A DNA stretch of 64,000 nt, taken from a bacterium (GTDB taxonomy: Bacteria; Planctomycetota; Planctomycetia; Isosphaerales; Isosphaeraceae). The stretch is taken from assembly GCA_016125085.1 (NCBI GenBank), contig WGMM01000009.1, positions 62,001-126,000 of the forward strand. Direction: 5' to 3'. Shown here piece by piece: positions 9,404-17,510 of the stretch. Position numbers and translations under genes: made by a program. The first letter of the stretch is position 1; every line of letters starts with the position of its first letter. The notes under the pieces were generated by a model, which was not told where the DNA came from, made no database searches, and was given only the letters and a program-made list of their open reading frames with translations.

Positions 9404-9622
9404 CCGGGATCCTTCCCCAAACGAGACTGCCCGATTCGTTGCGGCGATCGATCTTCGCGAAGCTGGTGCATTGCCCTTTTGCGTTCGAGCGATCGGCATC
9501 CTTGCAGAGACCTCAAAATACCCGAATCGGGGATGAGGTCAACGCCAAGATGACCTGGTGCCGTACTTGCCGGTCTGGGTCGCTCGCTCGCATGGCCACA
9601 ATCTCATCGAATTCAGCCGAGA

Positions 9623-9648
9623 CTGATTCAGGCCAAGGCCTGAATCAG
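9623..9648 (-). terminator. Hairpin overlapping the lactonase stop codon
   Basis: A perfect 12-nt inverted repeat, CTGATTCAGGCC-AA-GGCCTGAATCAG, includes the stop codon of the SMP-30-type gene in one arm. The loop would open to about 6 nt. There is no long T tract afterwards on the minus strand, so it may be a terminator or an RNA 3'-end stabiliser. Confidence 0.55.
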
Positions 9649-10766
9649 GCGTAACCGGCGCCGATGGCTTCGGTATGCACGGCATAAACGGACGTGCTGC
9701 CTGTCATGAACAGGATGTTCCGTTTGCGGCCGCCGAAGGCCACGTTCGAGCAGATCTCAGGGAGCAGGATCACACCGATGCGACTGCCGTCTGCGGCGAA
9801 GCAGTGCACACCGTCGTATCCGTCGCCGACCCATCCGGCGGAGGCCCAGATATTGCCGTCCTTGTCCGCACGGATGCCGTCGGCCAGGCCGGAGCGGCCT
9901 TCGAATTCCATGGAAGCGAACGTGCGGCCGTTGGAGAGCGATTTCCCGTCGCCGGTCACGTCCCAGACCTTGATTTCCTTGGCCGCTTGCGGATAGTGGC
10001 TCGATCCCGTATCCGCCACATACAGCCGTTTCTGATCCGGCGAAAAACAAAGCCCGTTTGGTTTGTAGATGTCATCGGCCACTTTGCTGATCTTGCCGTC
10101 CTTCGGATCGATACGATAGATAGCCTCCTTGATTTCCAGGGGGCCCTTGTTGCCTTCGTAGTGCATCAGGCTGCCGTAACCCGGATCCGTGAACCAGATT
10201 GCGCCATCAGCGGAAACCACGGCATCGTTCGGGGCGTTGAAACGTTTGCTCTCGAACTTGTCCGCCAGAACGGTGAGGCTACCATCGTATTCGTATCTTA
10301 CGACGCGTCTGTTGGCGTGTTCGCAGCTGATCTGACGGCCTTCGCGGTCGAAGGTGTTACCGTTGGACTGGCCGACTGGAGAACGGAACGTGCTGACGTG
10401 GCCGTCGTCTTCGATCCATCGATGCTGGCGGTCGTTGGGGATGTCGGACCAGATCAGATACCGGCCCACGCCGTTCCAGGCCGGCCCTTCAGCCCAGAGA
10501 AATCCGTGTGCGATACGGCGAATCGGCGTGTTGCCCAGCTTCAGGCTTTCGAATCGCTTATCCAGGCTGATGATGTGCGGATCGGGGTAGCGCACTGGGG
10601 CCGCGCCGGGGCGGTAATCGCGCGAATCGGTCGAAGGGACTTTCTTGCCGGCGATGACGATCGAATCCTGGCCGATCGTCGGCGTTCGCGCGGCAATCAG
10701 GCCTGCGAAGCCCAAGCCTGCGGATTTGATCAGTGCGTCTCGACGGGAAAGTTGGGCAGGATTCAT
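9645..10766 (-). CDS. SMP-30/gluconolactonase family secreted protein
   Basis: A 373-residue beta-propeller enzyme of the SMP-30/gluconolactonase/LRE family, which hydrolyses sugar lactones or related esters. The N terminus SRRDALIKSAGLGFAGLIA looks like a Tat signal, so it should act in the periplasm. Family metal-site elements are visible: WAEGPAWNG (Glu ligand), FNAPNDAVV (Asn) and YKPNGLCFSPD (Asn/Asp). The closing YVADTG and DGIRADKDGNIW stretches are propeller blades. No other sugar-acid genes flank it, so the substrate is unknown. Confidence 0.88.
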   Translation of the reverse strand: MNPAQLSRRDALIKSAGLGFAGLIAARTPTIGQDSIVIAGKKVPSTDSRDYRPGAAPVRYPDPHIISLDKRFESLKLGNTPIRRIAHGFLWAEGPAWNGVGRYLIWSDIPNDRQHRWIEDDGHVSTFRSPVGQSNGNTFDREGRQISCEHANRRVVRYEYDGSLTVLADKFESKRFNAPNDAVVSADGAIWFTDPGYGSLMHYEGNKGPLEIKEAIYRIDPKDGKISKVADDIYKPNGLCFSPDQKRLYVADTGSSHYPQAAKEIKVWDVTGDGKSLSNGRTFASMEFEGRSGLADGIRADKDGNIWASAGWVGDGYDGVHCFAADGSRIGVILLPEICSNVAFGGRKRNILFMTGSTSVYAVHTEAIGAGYA

Positions 10767-11176
10767 GGCGATACACCGGAACCGTGGGTTCGGAAGTGGG
10801 GTGAAATCGAGGTTTCGATCGGAATTTCCTCATCTTGACCAGCAAGCCGGGGATTTTCCAGTGATTTTCGCAGATCGAAAAGATCGCGACATCGATTTTG
10901 CGAATTCCTCGAAATCCAGAGTGTGATTCGAGTGTTTCGCGAAAACGCGATTCCGATGAAAAAATGATGGATGTTCCGAAAAAGCGATTCGAAGCCGTGA
11001 AATTTCCTGAAATCGTGAACTCGTACAGTTAAAATAGGACTCCCGTCTCAGGAAATCGTCGTCTTCTGAAGGAATCGTCCGCTGCCCTGTCGAGCAAGTT
11101 TTCGTTCGCGATCGAATCGAAGATCATAGTCAGATCGATTGCGTGAACGCCCGAGCAGATTCGAAGCCGGAATGCG
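10767..11176. other. Intergenic region between divergent genes
   Basis: About 410 nt between the divergent lactonase and small membrane protein genes, with no convincing reading frame. It is more AT-rich than its surroundings and contains short TTTCGCGAAAA-type dyads near 10935. It must hold both promoters, but I cannot assign -35/-10 boxes with confidence. Confidence 0.5.
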
Positions 11177-11602
11177 ATGGCCCGTCCAAAAAGCCTCCCA
11201 GACAAAACGACGCAACGGGTGGCACTGACACTGTTCATGTCGTATTTGATTTCGCTCCTGCTCCCTGTAGGCCTCGAGCATGCCGCATTCAAGCAAGGTT
11301 ACGAGTTTTTCATTCTCGGCGGCGTATTGCAGTTGGGGCTGCATATGCTTCCCGCGAACATTTTCTTTCTCCTCGGCTTGCAGGCGATGCTCGAGGGGCA
11401 TCGTACGATCGGGCTGGTTTGCGGCATTCTGGCGATCGTGATCGGCATCTGGGGCGCCCTCCCGATCGCGGAACAAACCAGCATGTACCAATTCCCTGCA
11501 TTCTGGTCGTGGCTCGGGAGTTTCGGTTTACTGGCGCTCTGGTCATTCAGTCAGATTGCGGCCGACCGTTCAAAACGTAACCGGCGCCGTCGCAGACATT
11601 GA
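11177..11602 (+). CDS. Small four-helix membrane protein of unknown function
   Basis: A 141-residue integral membrane protein, not recognised. After a short basic N terminus (MARPKSLPDKTTQR) there are four hydrophobic segments, at about residues 15-32, 43-67, 80-97 and 108-125. It ends in a strongly basic cytoplasmic tail, RSKRNRRRRRH, consistent with positive-inside topology and both termini in the cytoplasm. No conserved polar residues suggest transport or catalysis. It lies alone between the lactonase and rpmE. Hydropathy makes it a believable gene, but the function is open. Confidence 0.65.
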   Translation: MARPKSLPDKTTQRVALTLFMSYLISLLLPVGLEHAAFKQGYEFFILGGVLQLGLHMLPANIFFLLGLQAMLEGHRTIGLVCGILAIVIGIWGALPIAEQTSMYQFPAFWSWLGSFGLLALWSFSQIAADRSKRNRRRRRH

Positions 11603-11839
11603 AGGTCGACTCTGCCGAACGGATTCCCCGGCCATTCGCTGTGACAGGGAGAATCCGGAAAAATCGAGGAATCCCGGATCTTCCGATATCCGCTCTCCAA
11701 TTCCGTCTGGAAAGCGGAAGAAGAAAATGCTAATCTACGATTTGATAATCGGTGGCGGGACATTCCGTCATCAAGGACATTCTGGTCCGTTCGTACTGTT
11801 ACGAACAGTTGACCACCTACGCAAGATCTTGAAGAGTCC

Positions 11840-12118
11840 ATGAAAAAAGGCATTCACCCCAACTATCGGGAAGTCGTCTTTCAGGATACCTCCTGCGGCT
11901 TCCGGTTCCTCACCAAATCCACCGTTCGCACGAACCAGACCACGACCTGGGAAGACGGCAAGGAATACCCCATGTTCGTGCTGGACATTTCTTCGGCCAG
12001 CCACCCCTTCTACACAGGTGCCGGGAATCGTTTCGTGGATGCCGCCGGCCGGATCGACCGCTTCAACAAGCGGTTCGGCAACAACTACGGTTCGAAGAAG
12101 AAAAAAGCCGCCGAGTGA
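11840..12118 (+). CDS. rpmE2: 50S ribosomal protein L31 type B (bL31B)
   Basis: The 92-residue product starts MKKGIHPNYREVVFQDTS and contains TWEDGKEYPMFVLDISSASHPFYTG and RFNKRFG, the signature of the type B form of bL31. The four zinc-binding cysteines of type A bL31 are missing; only one Cys is present. Type B paralogues often replace type A during zinc starvation, though here it may be the only copy. A strong terminator follows, so it is probably monocistronic. Confidence 0.95.
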   Translation: MKKGIHPNYREVVFQDTSCGFRFLTKSTVRTNQTTTWEDGKEYPMFVLDISSASHPFYTGAGNRFVDAAGRIDRFNKRFGNNYGSKKKKAAE

Positions 12119-12150
12119 ATCGCAAGCGATCATTTCGACTGTGAATCAAG

Positions 12151-12184
12151 AAAGGGCCGAATGCCGAAATTCGGCCCTTTTCCG
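12151..12184 (+). terminator. Intrinsic terminator after rpmE2
   Basis: A perfect 12-bp stem, AAAGGGCCGAAT / ATTCGGCCCTTT, with a 6-nt loop runs into TTTT. It lies 32 nt after the bL31B stop codon. This is the clearest rho-independent terminator in the window. Confidence 0.9.
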
Positions 12185-12271
12185 TTGGTCCCCCGGCAAG
12201 CCGATTCGTAGACCGCCATCGGCGACATTCTCATAACCAGAGCCCTCATAGCTAACATCTTCACGTCTCGC

Positions 12272-13378
12272 GTGTCCAATCCATCGCCGGCCGCAGGTGC
12301 CGAAACCATCCTTGAACGATTGCAAAGCGATTGGCGCCGGTACGTCGAAGTGGAAGATCTACTCGCCAACCCCGAGATCGCCTCGGATTCCGCACGTGTC
12401 ACGACACTCGCCCGTGAACGTGGCAACCTCGCCCGGCTCGCTGTTCCCTACGGCCGTTATCTCGACCTCAATCGCAGGATTTCGGAAACCGAAGCCATGG
12501 TTGCGACGGAATCCGACGAAGAAATGCGTGCCTATGCCGCCGAAGAAGTCGACAGGCTGAAAATCGCTCGGGAAGAGATCGTCGAACAACTCAAGAACCT
12601 GGTCTACGATGCCCAGGTCGGCGCGGATCGAGGTGGCGTTATCGTCGAAATCCGCGCTGGCACAGGTGGCGACGAGGCCGCGCTTTTCGCCCGCGATCTT
12701 TTCGAAATGTATCGACGGTTCTGTGAATCCAAAGGCTGGAAGTTCGAAACTCTGGAGATCGAGCCGACGGAACTTGGCGGATTTCGAGAGGCTTCGTTCA
12801 GCGTTTCGGGCGAGGGAGCTTTTCGCCACCTTCAGTTCGAAAGCGGCGGGCACCGCGTGCAGCGCGTGCCGGAGACCGAAACCCAGGGACGAATTCATAC
12901 TTCGGCTGCGACAGTCGCCGTTCTGCCTGAGCCTGAGGATGTCGAAGTCGAGATCCGGACGGAAGACCTGCAGGTCGACGTGATGCGGGCAGGGGGCCCG
13001 GGCGGGCAACACCAGAACAAGACCGAATCAGGCGTGCGGATCACCCACCTGCCGAGCGGTGTCGTCGTCAATTGCCGGGACGAACGTAGCCAGCACAAGA
13101 ACAAGTCAAAAGCGATGAGGATCCTCAAATCCAGGCTGTACGACCAGCTGAGAACCCGGGTGGACCGCGACCGTGCCCAGGCCAGACGCAGCCTGATCGG
13201 TTCTGGGGATCGCTCAGAACGTATTCGGACATATAACTTTCCGCAAAACCGGCTGACCGACCATCGGATCGGACTGACCATGTACAGTCTCGATAGGATC
13301 ATACTTGGTGATCTCGAGCCCCTCACTTCAGCCCTGATCGACCACGATCGCCGGGAGCAGTTCGGGGGCGAATTATGA
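12272..13378 (+). CDS. prfA: Peptide chain release factor 1
   Basis: RF1 recognises UAA/UAG stop codons and triggers peptide release. The 368-residue protein contains the universal GGQ motif at about 244-246 ([18 protein letters not shown]), whose Gln is the substrate of PrmC. The [21 protein letters not shown] stretch before it is also class-specific; the stop-codon recognition loop lies between these two. Translation starts at GTG. The stop codon overlaps prmC by ATGA, giving the conserved prfA-prmC pair. Confidence 0.96.
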   Translation: MSNPSPAAGAETILERLQSDWRRYVEVEDLLANPEIASDSARVTTLARERGNLARLAVPYGRYLDLNRRISETEAMVATESDEEMRAYAAEEVDRLKIAREEIVEQLKNLVYDAQVGADRGGVIVEIRAGTGGDEAALFARDLFEMYRRFCESKGWKFETLEIEPTELGGFREASFSVSGEGAFRHLQFESGGHRVQRVPETETQGRIHTSAATVAVLPEPEDVEVEIRTEDLQVDVMRAGGPGGQHQNKTESGVRITHLPSGVVVNCRDERSQHKNKSKAMRILKSRLYDQLRTRVDRDRAQARRSLIGSGDRSERIRTYNFPQNRLTDHRIGLTMYSLDRIILGDLEPLTSALIDHDRREQFGGEL

Positions 13379-14256
13379 GCGGAAGTTCGCCAGAAGAGGA
13401 ATTGTGGACGATCGGCCGGCTCATCGCGTGGACGACCGACTATCTTCGCCGAAACGGGTCGGAAAGTCCGCGACTCGAAACCGAGATACTCCTGGCTCAT
13501 GCCCTTGGTTGGCCCAGAGTCAAGCTGTATATGAACATCAACGAAGAGGTCGGGGCATCGGGGCGAACCGAGTTCCGCAACCTTGTCCGCAAAAGGTCCG
13601 AAGGCGTTCCGGTGGCCTATCTTGTGGGGCATAAGGAATTCTATTCGCTGGATTTCGAAGTCAGTCCGGCCGTGCTGATCCCTCGCTCCGATACCGAAAC
13701 GCTCGTGATGACGTTTCTGGAAATGGCGAAACCTCTGACGGATCCGCTTTGTGTCGACGTCGGCACAGGCTCCGGCTGCGTTCCCGTAGCTTGCGCCATG
13801 CACCACCCGACAGCTCGTTTCGTGGCGATCGACATCAGTGAGCCCGCGGCTGAAGTGGCACGCCGAAATGTCGCAAAGCATGGTCTGGCCGATCGTGTCG
13901 AGGTACGTGTCGGAAACTTGCTGGAACCGCTGAAACCGGGTGACTCGCCTGATTTTATCCTGTCCAATCCACCTTACATTCCATCATCCGATATCCCGAA
14001 ACTGGAGAGGAACGTCCGGGACTACGAACCGCACTCCGCTCTGGACGGTGGTCCGGATGGGCTTGAGATCGTGCGTCAGCTTGTCGATCAGGCTGCGATG
14101 AAGCTCAAATCGGGCGGGATCATTTTGATCGAAATCGGATTCGATCAGGGCGAAGCTGTTCGCTCTTTATATTCTCAAGACCCGAACTGGAAATCGGTCG
14201 ATCTGCGGAAGGATCTGGCCGGAATTCCGCGCGTAGTCGTTCTTACACGTTCGTGA
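13375..14256 (+). CDS. prmC: Peptide chain release factor N5-glutamine methyltransferase
   Basis: Methylates the GGQ glutamine of RF1 and RF2 using S-adenosylmethionine. The 293-residue protein has an N-terminal helical substrate-binding domain ([15 protein letters not shown]). The Rossmann methyltransferase core has motif [14 protein letters not shown] near 122-134 and the catalytic NPPY at 198-201, followed by the [16 protein letters not shown] family signature. It is coupled to prfA through a 4-nt overlap, so enzyme and substrate are co-translated. Confidence 0.96.
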   Translation: MSGSSPEEELWTIGRLIAWTTDYLRRNGSESPRLETEILLAHALGWPRVKLYMNINEEVGASGRTEFRNLVRKRSEGVPVAYLVGHKEFYSLDFEVSPAVLIPRSDTETLVMTFLEMAKPLTDPLCVDVGTGSGCVPVACAMHHPTARFVAIDISEPAAEVARRNVAKHGLADRVEVRVGNLLEPLKPGDSPDFILSNPPYIPSSDIPKLERNVRDYEPHSALDGGPDGLEIVRQLVDQAAMKLKSGGIILIEIGFDQGEAVRSLYSQDPNWKSVDLRKDLAGIPRVVVLTRS

Positions 14257-14312
14257 TCATCAGCGAGATCGAAATCCCGCCGAGGCTTTTATCTGCTGGA
14301 ATTCGGAGTGAT

Positions 14313-14612
14313 TCATCCGGACGGATATCGGCGGCTCAAGTCGTCATCGAACCGCTTGAGAATCCTTGCGACCTGTCCGTGAGATTTCGGATACGATTTT
14401 CGGAATCGGTCGTCCAGCGGCCCGAAAGTCCTGGGCCAGAGAACGAGCCCGCCGGCCAGAATGAACGGTATCCCCGGGCCAGGCAAGGGTATTCCAGCGA
14501 TACCGATGGCGATCAATAATGTCGCGACCTCGGGCGGTAGAGCGTGCGGCTCGTGCTGAGCGTATGGCTTGTCGGAATTCCCGGATTCTGTGGACATTGC
14601 GTACTGACTCAT
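14313..14612 (-). CDS. Small PGPG-type membrane protein (tandem paralogue 2)
   Basis: A 99-residue membrane protein with a clear paralogue immediately upstream. Shared features, in order, are an N-terminal polar tail, LPPEVA, one or two hydrophobic helices broken by LPGPGIPFILAGG, then LWPRTFGPLDD, a basic amphipathic helix and a terminal DLSRRYPSG. The PGPG turn recalls the PGPGW putative transmembrane family (PF09656); that link is from memory. A TTG codon 12 nt upstream is an alternative start; ATG is preferred because it gives the same length as the paralogue. It is the last gene of the P-type ATPase cluster. Confidence 0.7.
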   Translation of the reverse strand: MSQYAMSTESGNSDKPYAQHEPHALPPEVATLLIAIGIAGIPLPGPGIPFILAGGLVLWPRTFGPLDDRFRKSYPKSHGQVARILKRFDDDLSRRYPSG

Positions 14613-14654
14613 GGTCGTCGCCAAACGGTGAGCGATGGGTTCGATGCTTTCCGC

Positions 14655-14954
14655 TTATTCTGAGGGATACCTGCGTTCCAGGTCGATCTGGAATCGATCC
14701 AGCCAGATCATGCCTGACGCGTGCGCCTTTGGCATCCGTCTGCGGACCCAGCGATCGACGGGCCGAAATGCCTTTGGCCAGAGCGAAAGCCCGCCGCCGA
14801 CGATCAGCGGTGCACCGAACGGGCCAGGCAGGATGAGACCGACGAATCCGGCACCGACGATCGTCAAGCTGACTTCGACAGGCAGCCGTTGCAGCGACAC
14901 TTGGTGATCCGTGTCCGACGCTGCCGGTTCGATGGCTTGATTCTCGTTCTTCAC
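14655..14954 (-). CDS. Small PGP-type membrane protein (tandem paralogue 1)
   Basis: A 99-residue membrane protein. Residues LPVEVS, LILPGPFGAPLIVGGG, LWPKAFRPVDRWVRRR and DLERRYPSE align with the downstream neighbour, so the two arose by tandem duplication. The hydrophobic core spans about residues 28-58. The C terminus is a basic, amphipathic helix likely on the cytoplasmic face. The start is GTG, overlapping the stop codon of the degenerate ATPase gene by GTGA, which implies co-translation with it. Function is unknown; the coupling suggests a partner of the ATPase-like proteins. Confidence 0.75.
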   Translation of the reverse strand: MKNENQAIEPAASDTDHQVSLQRLPVEVSLTIVGAGFVGLILPGPFGAPLIVGGGLSLWPKAFRPVDRWVRRRMPKAHASGMIWLDRFQIDLERRYPSE

Positions 14955-17125
14955 GGGATTCTCTCCTGATCCGCACCGACGGGTTTGCGGACCTTCCGGT
15001 GTACGGAATAGATTCCGAAGTTCGTCAGCAAGACGGCTGCCAGGCTGTCGAGCCCCATGAAAAACGCGCCTCCTACCGCGGCGACATTCGGCATGATCGC
15101 GCGCATGCGAAGCCCGAACGATTCGCCACGCGCTTCCGCCGCGATGTCGAAGAGTCTGCCCCAGTTCGGATCCCGGCCTGATGCAAGATTCACGACGGCT
15201 GCAGCCGGGTGCGCGCTTTCGAAATCGGTATTTGTGGACATCGCGAGATCGACGGCCGAGGCCGTCCGTGGATAAGCTTCGGCATCGCCGATCCAGCCGA
15301 TTTTTTTCGTTCCCTGATCTCGCAGGGACTGTATCAAGCGTTCCCGGCCTTCATCGCCATCGAGTGCGGCGAATCCACGCAGGGCCGTCTGTCCGTCGGC
15401 AGTGGTGAGGTCGATCCAGGAAAGACCGCGAATTTCGGCGACAGCCGCAAAACGGCTCATCCTGGCGAGGGTCGAACGGTCCAGGCTGCCGGGTTCGACG
15501 ATCCACAGATCGATCGATTCGAGTTCAAGGACTGCTCCCGGTGCTCGCAGGAGAAATCCATCATGAAGGGCTTCTGCACCCAGCCTCAGCCGCTGCAGCC
15601 CTTCGCCCATGCCCACACCCATGGCGTAATCGGGCCGAAGGACGGCGACCGCTTCACTCAAGCCGACCGTCGCAAGCCCTAAACCCGCCAGGGCCAGAGT
15701 CGGCTTGACAGTTTTTTCCGCGAAAGCCTGACCATGCTCATTTACGGCGACAGATCCCTTGAGAACTCCGGAACTTCGCAGAATTTCCTGCCGCACGCGT
15801 CTGACACGCGTCTTTTCGCCAGCAGCGGTCACGCGCATGCGGATGCGGCCCTCCCGCAGCCACCCGCCTGCATAAAGCCGGAACGTTACGTCGCCCTCGG
15901 TGACTTTTCCGACGACCGACTCTCCGAAAGCATGGATGACTTCTCCCTCGCCGTCGATCCATTCGCCATCGGCCGGTATCGATTCCGGGGCCTGAATTTC
16001 GATCACGTCGCCCTGTTTCAGGCGATCGACTCGTACGATCTCCCTGCTGCCGTTCGGCAGGCATTTTGCGACCCTGCCGCGAGCGATGACCAGTTGACCG
16101 AGCCACTCCGACTGAGCCAGCGCCAGAAGTGAGAAATAGCGATTTTGCCAGTATCGGGACGTGAGGGTCATGAGCGACGCAGCGAACAACGCCCCGCCGA
16201 TCATCGTGCCGGTGACGATCAGGACCGTCAGAATCGGCAGGCCCAGAATGCCCTGGCGCAGTTCGCCGATCCCCCGGCGCAGCATGGGCAGATTGAGCCA
16301 GATGATGACAGCCGCAGCGACTGGCCAGAGTGCGGGAGTCAGCCACTGGGCACCGATGGCCAGAGCGACCGCCAGAACGGGAAATCGCAAATCGGCACGC
16401 GGGAATCGTTGTTCCGCAAGCGTAAGCGGGTTCTGGGCTTCAAGCTGTTCCAGTGTGTGCAGAAGAAGGCGTTCGTCCAGACGCTGTCCGGGTACGGCCG
16501 TAATCTGAATTTGTCCAAAACGCACGGTCGCAATGACTTCCTGCACGCCATCGATGTGGATCAGGGCGTCTTCGACAAGTTCGATCATCCGAGGATCCGA
16601 AGCGATCCGCGGGTTCATGAGCGTGAGAGACGATTCTCCTCGCTCCTGAATTCGCCAGAACGTCAAAAGCCGCCCATATCGATACAGTTCGAACGAAGTT
16701 GATGGGGCTTCGTCCCAGAATCGAACTGGGGGATGCAAGGGTGCTTCTCGATCGTCCGACAACATGCGAATGAGCTGCTGCATGATCTCTAGGCTGCACA
16801 TGTCCCGAGAATCGAGTCGAAGACGCAGCGTCAGAGTGGCGGTCTTCCTGTCGCATACCATGCTCATCACTGCTTCGTGTGCGAACATGCGATCGACAAG
16901 AACGCCAGTCCGCTGCCTGATCTCCGGATCTTCTCCAGCCGCTTCGCCGAACAAGTGCTCCGACTTGAGAGTGATCGACTCGGCATCCCAGCGGATCTCG
17001 CTTACCAGCGGTTTCGATCCGTCCGCTTTGGGCGGCACATGAAATTGTCCCTTGCGGATCGGCTGATGCCGCGAGAACCGGTCCGCCGAAGCGGTTTCAT
17101 GTGTGCGTTCGGCGGTGGCGGACAT
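14951..17125 (-). CDS. Degenerate P-type ATPase paralogue (pseudo-ATPase)
   Basis: A 724-residue protein that aligns with the adjacent P1B-type ATPase but lacks the catalytic parts. A shared N-terminal domain (KSEHLFGE near 54-61) and a second HMA-like region (about 145-230) precede the membrane helices. The actuator domain keeps FGES at 400-403. The position of the phosphorylation motif DKTGT reads EPGSL at 544-548, so the aspartate is replaced by Glu. The nucleotide-binding domain is cut from roughly 125 residues to about 25-40. The hinge GDGIND is IGDAEAY near 612-618. All these losses together predict no ATP-driven transport. The frame is intact and embedded in an operon, so it is not simply decaying. 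A regulatory or scaffold role is my inference. Confidence 0.8.
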   Translation of the reverse strand: MSATAERTHETASADRFSRHQPIRKGQFHVPPKADGSKPLVSEIRWDAESITLKSEHLFGEAAGEDPEIRQRTGVLVDRMFAHEAVMSMVCDRKTATLTLRLRLDSRDMCSLEIMQQLIRMLSDDREAPLHPPVRFWDEAPSTSFELYRYGRLLTFWRIQERGESSLTLMNPRIASDPRMIELVEDALIHIDGVQEVIATVRFGQIQITAVPGQRLDERLLLHTLEQLEAQNPLTLAEQRFPRADLRFPVLAVALAIGAQWLTPALWPVAAAVIIWLNLPMLRRGIGELRQGILGLPILTVLIVTGTMIGGALFAASLMTLTSRYWQNRYFSLLALAQSEWLGQLVIARGRVAKCLPNGSREIVRVDRLKQGDVIEIQAPESIPADGEWIDGEGEVIHAFGESVVGKVTEGDVTFRLYAGGWLREGRIRMRVTAAGEKTRVRRVRQEILRSSGVLKGSVAVNEHGQAFAEKTVKPTLALAGLGLATVGLSEAVAVLRPDYAMGVGMGEGLQRLRLGAEALHDGFLLRAPGAVLELESIDLWIVEPGSLDRSTLARMSRFAAVAEIRGLSWIDLTTADGQTALRGFAALDGDEGRERLIQSLRDQGTKKIGWIGDAEAYPRTASAVDLAMSTNTDFESAHPAAAVVNLASGRDPNWGRLFDIAAEARGESFGLRMRAIMPNVAAVGGAFFMGLDSLAAVLLTNFGIYSVHRKVRKPVGADQERIP

Positions 17126-17189
17126 TGGTGGGCGCGATCGATGCCCTGAAGTGTTTCGGCAGTCGGTCGCTTACTTCCTTTCGGGTCGG

Positions 17190-17510
17190 TCAGAGTTCGA
17201 GATCTTCGGCGATTTCATGAATCACGTCGCGGGCCTTGGCTCTATGGCGATCGGTGACGAACATCCGGGCTGCGAAGCCATATTCGGCGAACACTTCGAG
17301 CTTCTCGACCGGTTCCAGAAAATGGGCGTAAATGGTTACACCCATGGGGCCGCGCAGAGACAGGATCGGTTCACGGGGATGCCAGTCGATTTCGACTTCG
17401 ATCGGGATTTCGCTTCGCCTGGATTCGAACAGCGTCTTGATGTCCGACTTGAGCTGATCGTCCAGACGACGCCGCAGCCGCCTTTCATACAATTTTTCTT
17501 TCGAAGCCAT
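17190..17510 (-). CDS. Small soluble protein of unknown function in the ATPase operon
   Basis: A 106-residue protein, not recognised. The N-terminal 30 residues are highly charged and helical (ERRLRRRLDDQLKSDIKTLF). A beta-rich middle follows (PIEVEIDW, PILSLRGPMGVTIYAHF), then AEYGFAARMFVTDRHR and a closing amphipathic helix. No signal peptide, transmembrane segment or metal-binding Cys/His cluster is seen. Its start lies 26 nt inside the end of the P-type ATPase gene in another frame, implying coupling, and the degenerate ATPase begins 64 nt downstream. Being placed between the two ATPase paralogues suggests a shared cytosolic partner. Confidence 0.75.
   Translation of the reverse strand: MASKEKLYERRLRRRLDDQLKSDIKTLFESRRSEIPIEVEIDWHPREPILSLRGPMGVTIYAHFLEPVEKLEVFAEYGFAARMFVTDRHRAKARDVIHEIAEDLEL

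Noticed and set aside
9675..10838. A 387-codon plus-strand frame opposite the lactonase
   Set aside because: Antisense of a clear SMP-30-type gene; no start signal and no recognisable domain.
14951..17125. Annotation of the second ATPase gene as a frameshifted pseudogene
   Set aside because: The reading frame is uninterrupted over 724 codons, is coupled to the next gene by GTGA, and keeps the membrane and actuator parts, so a maintained pseudoenzyme fits better.
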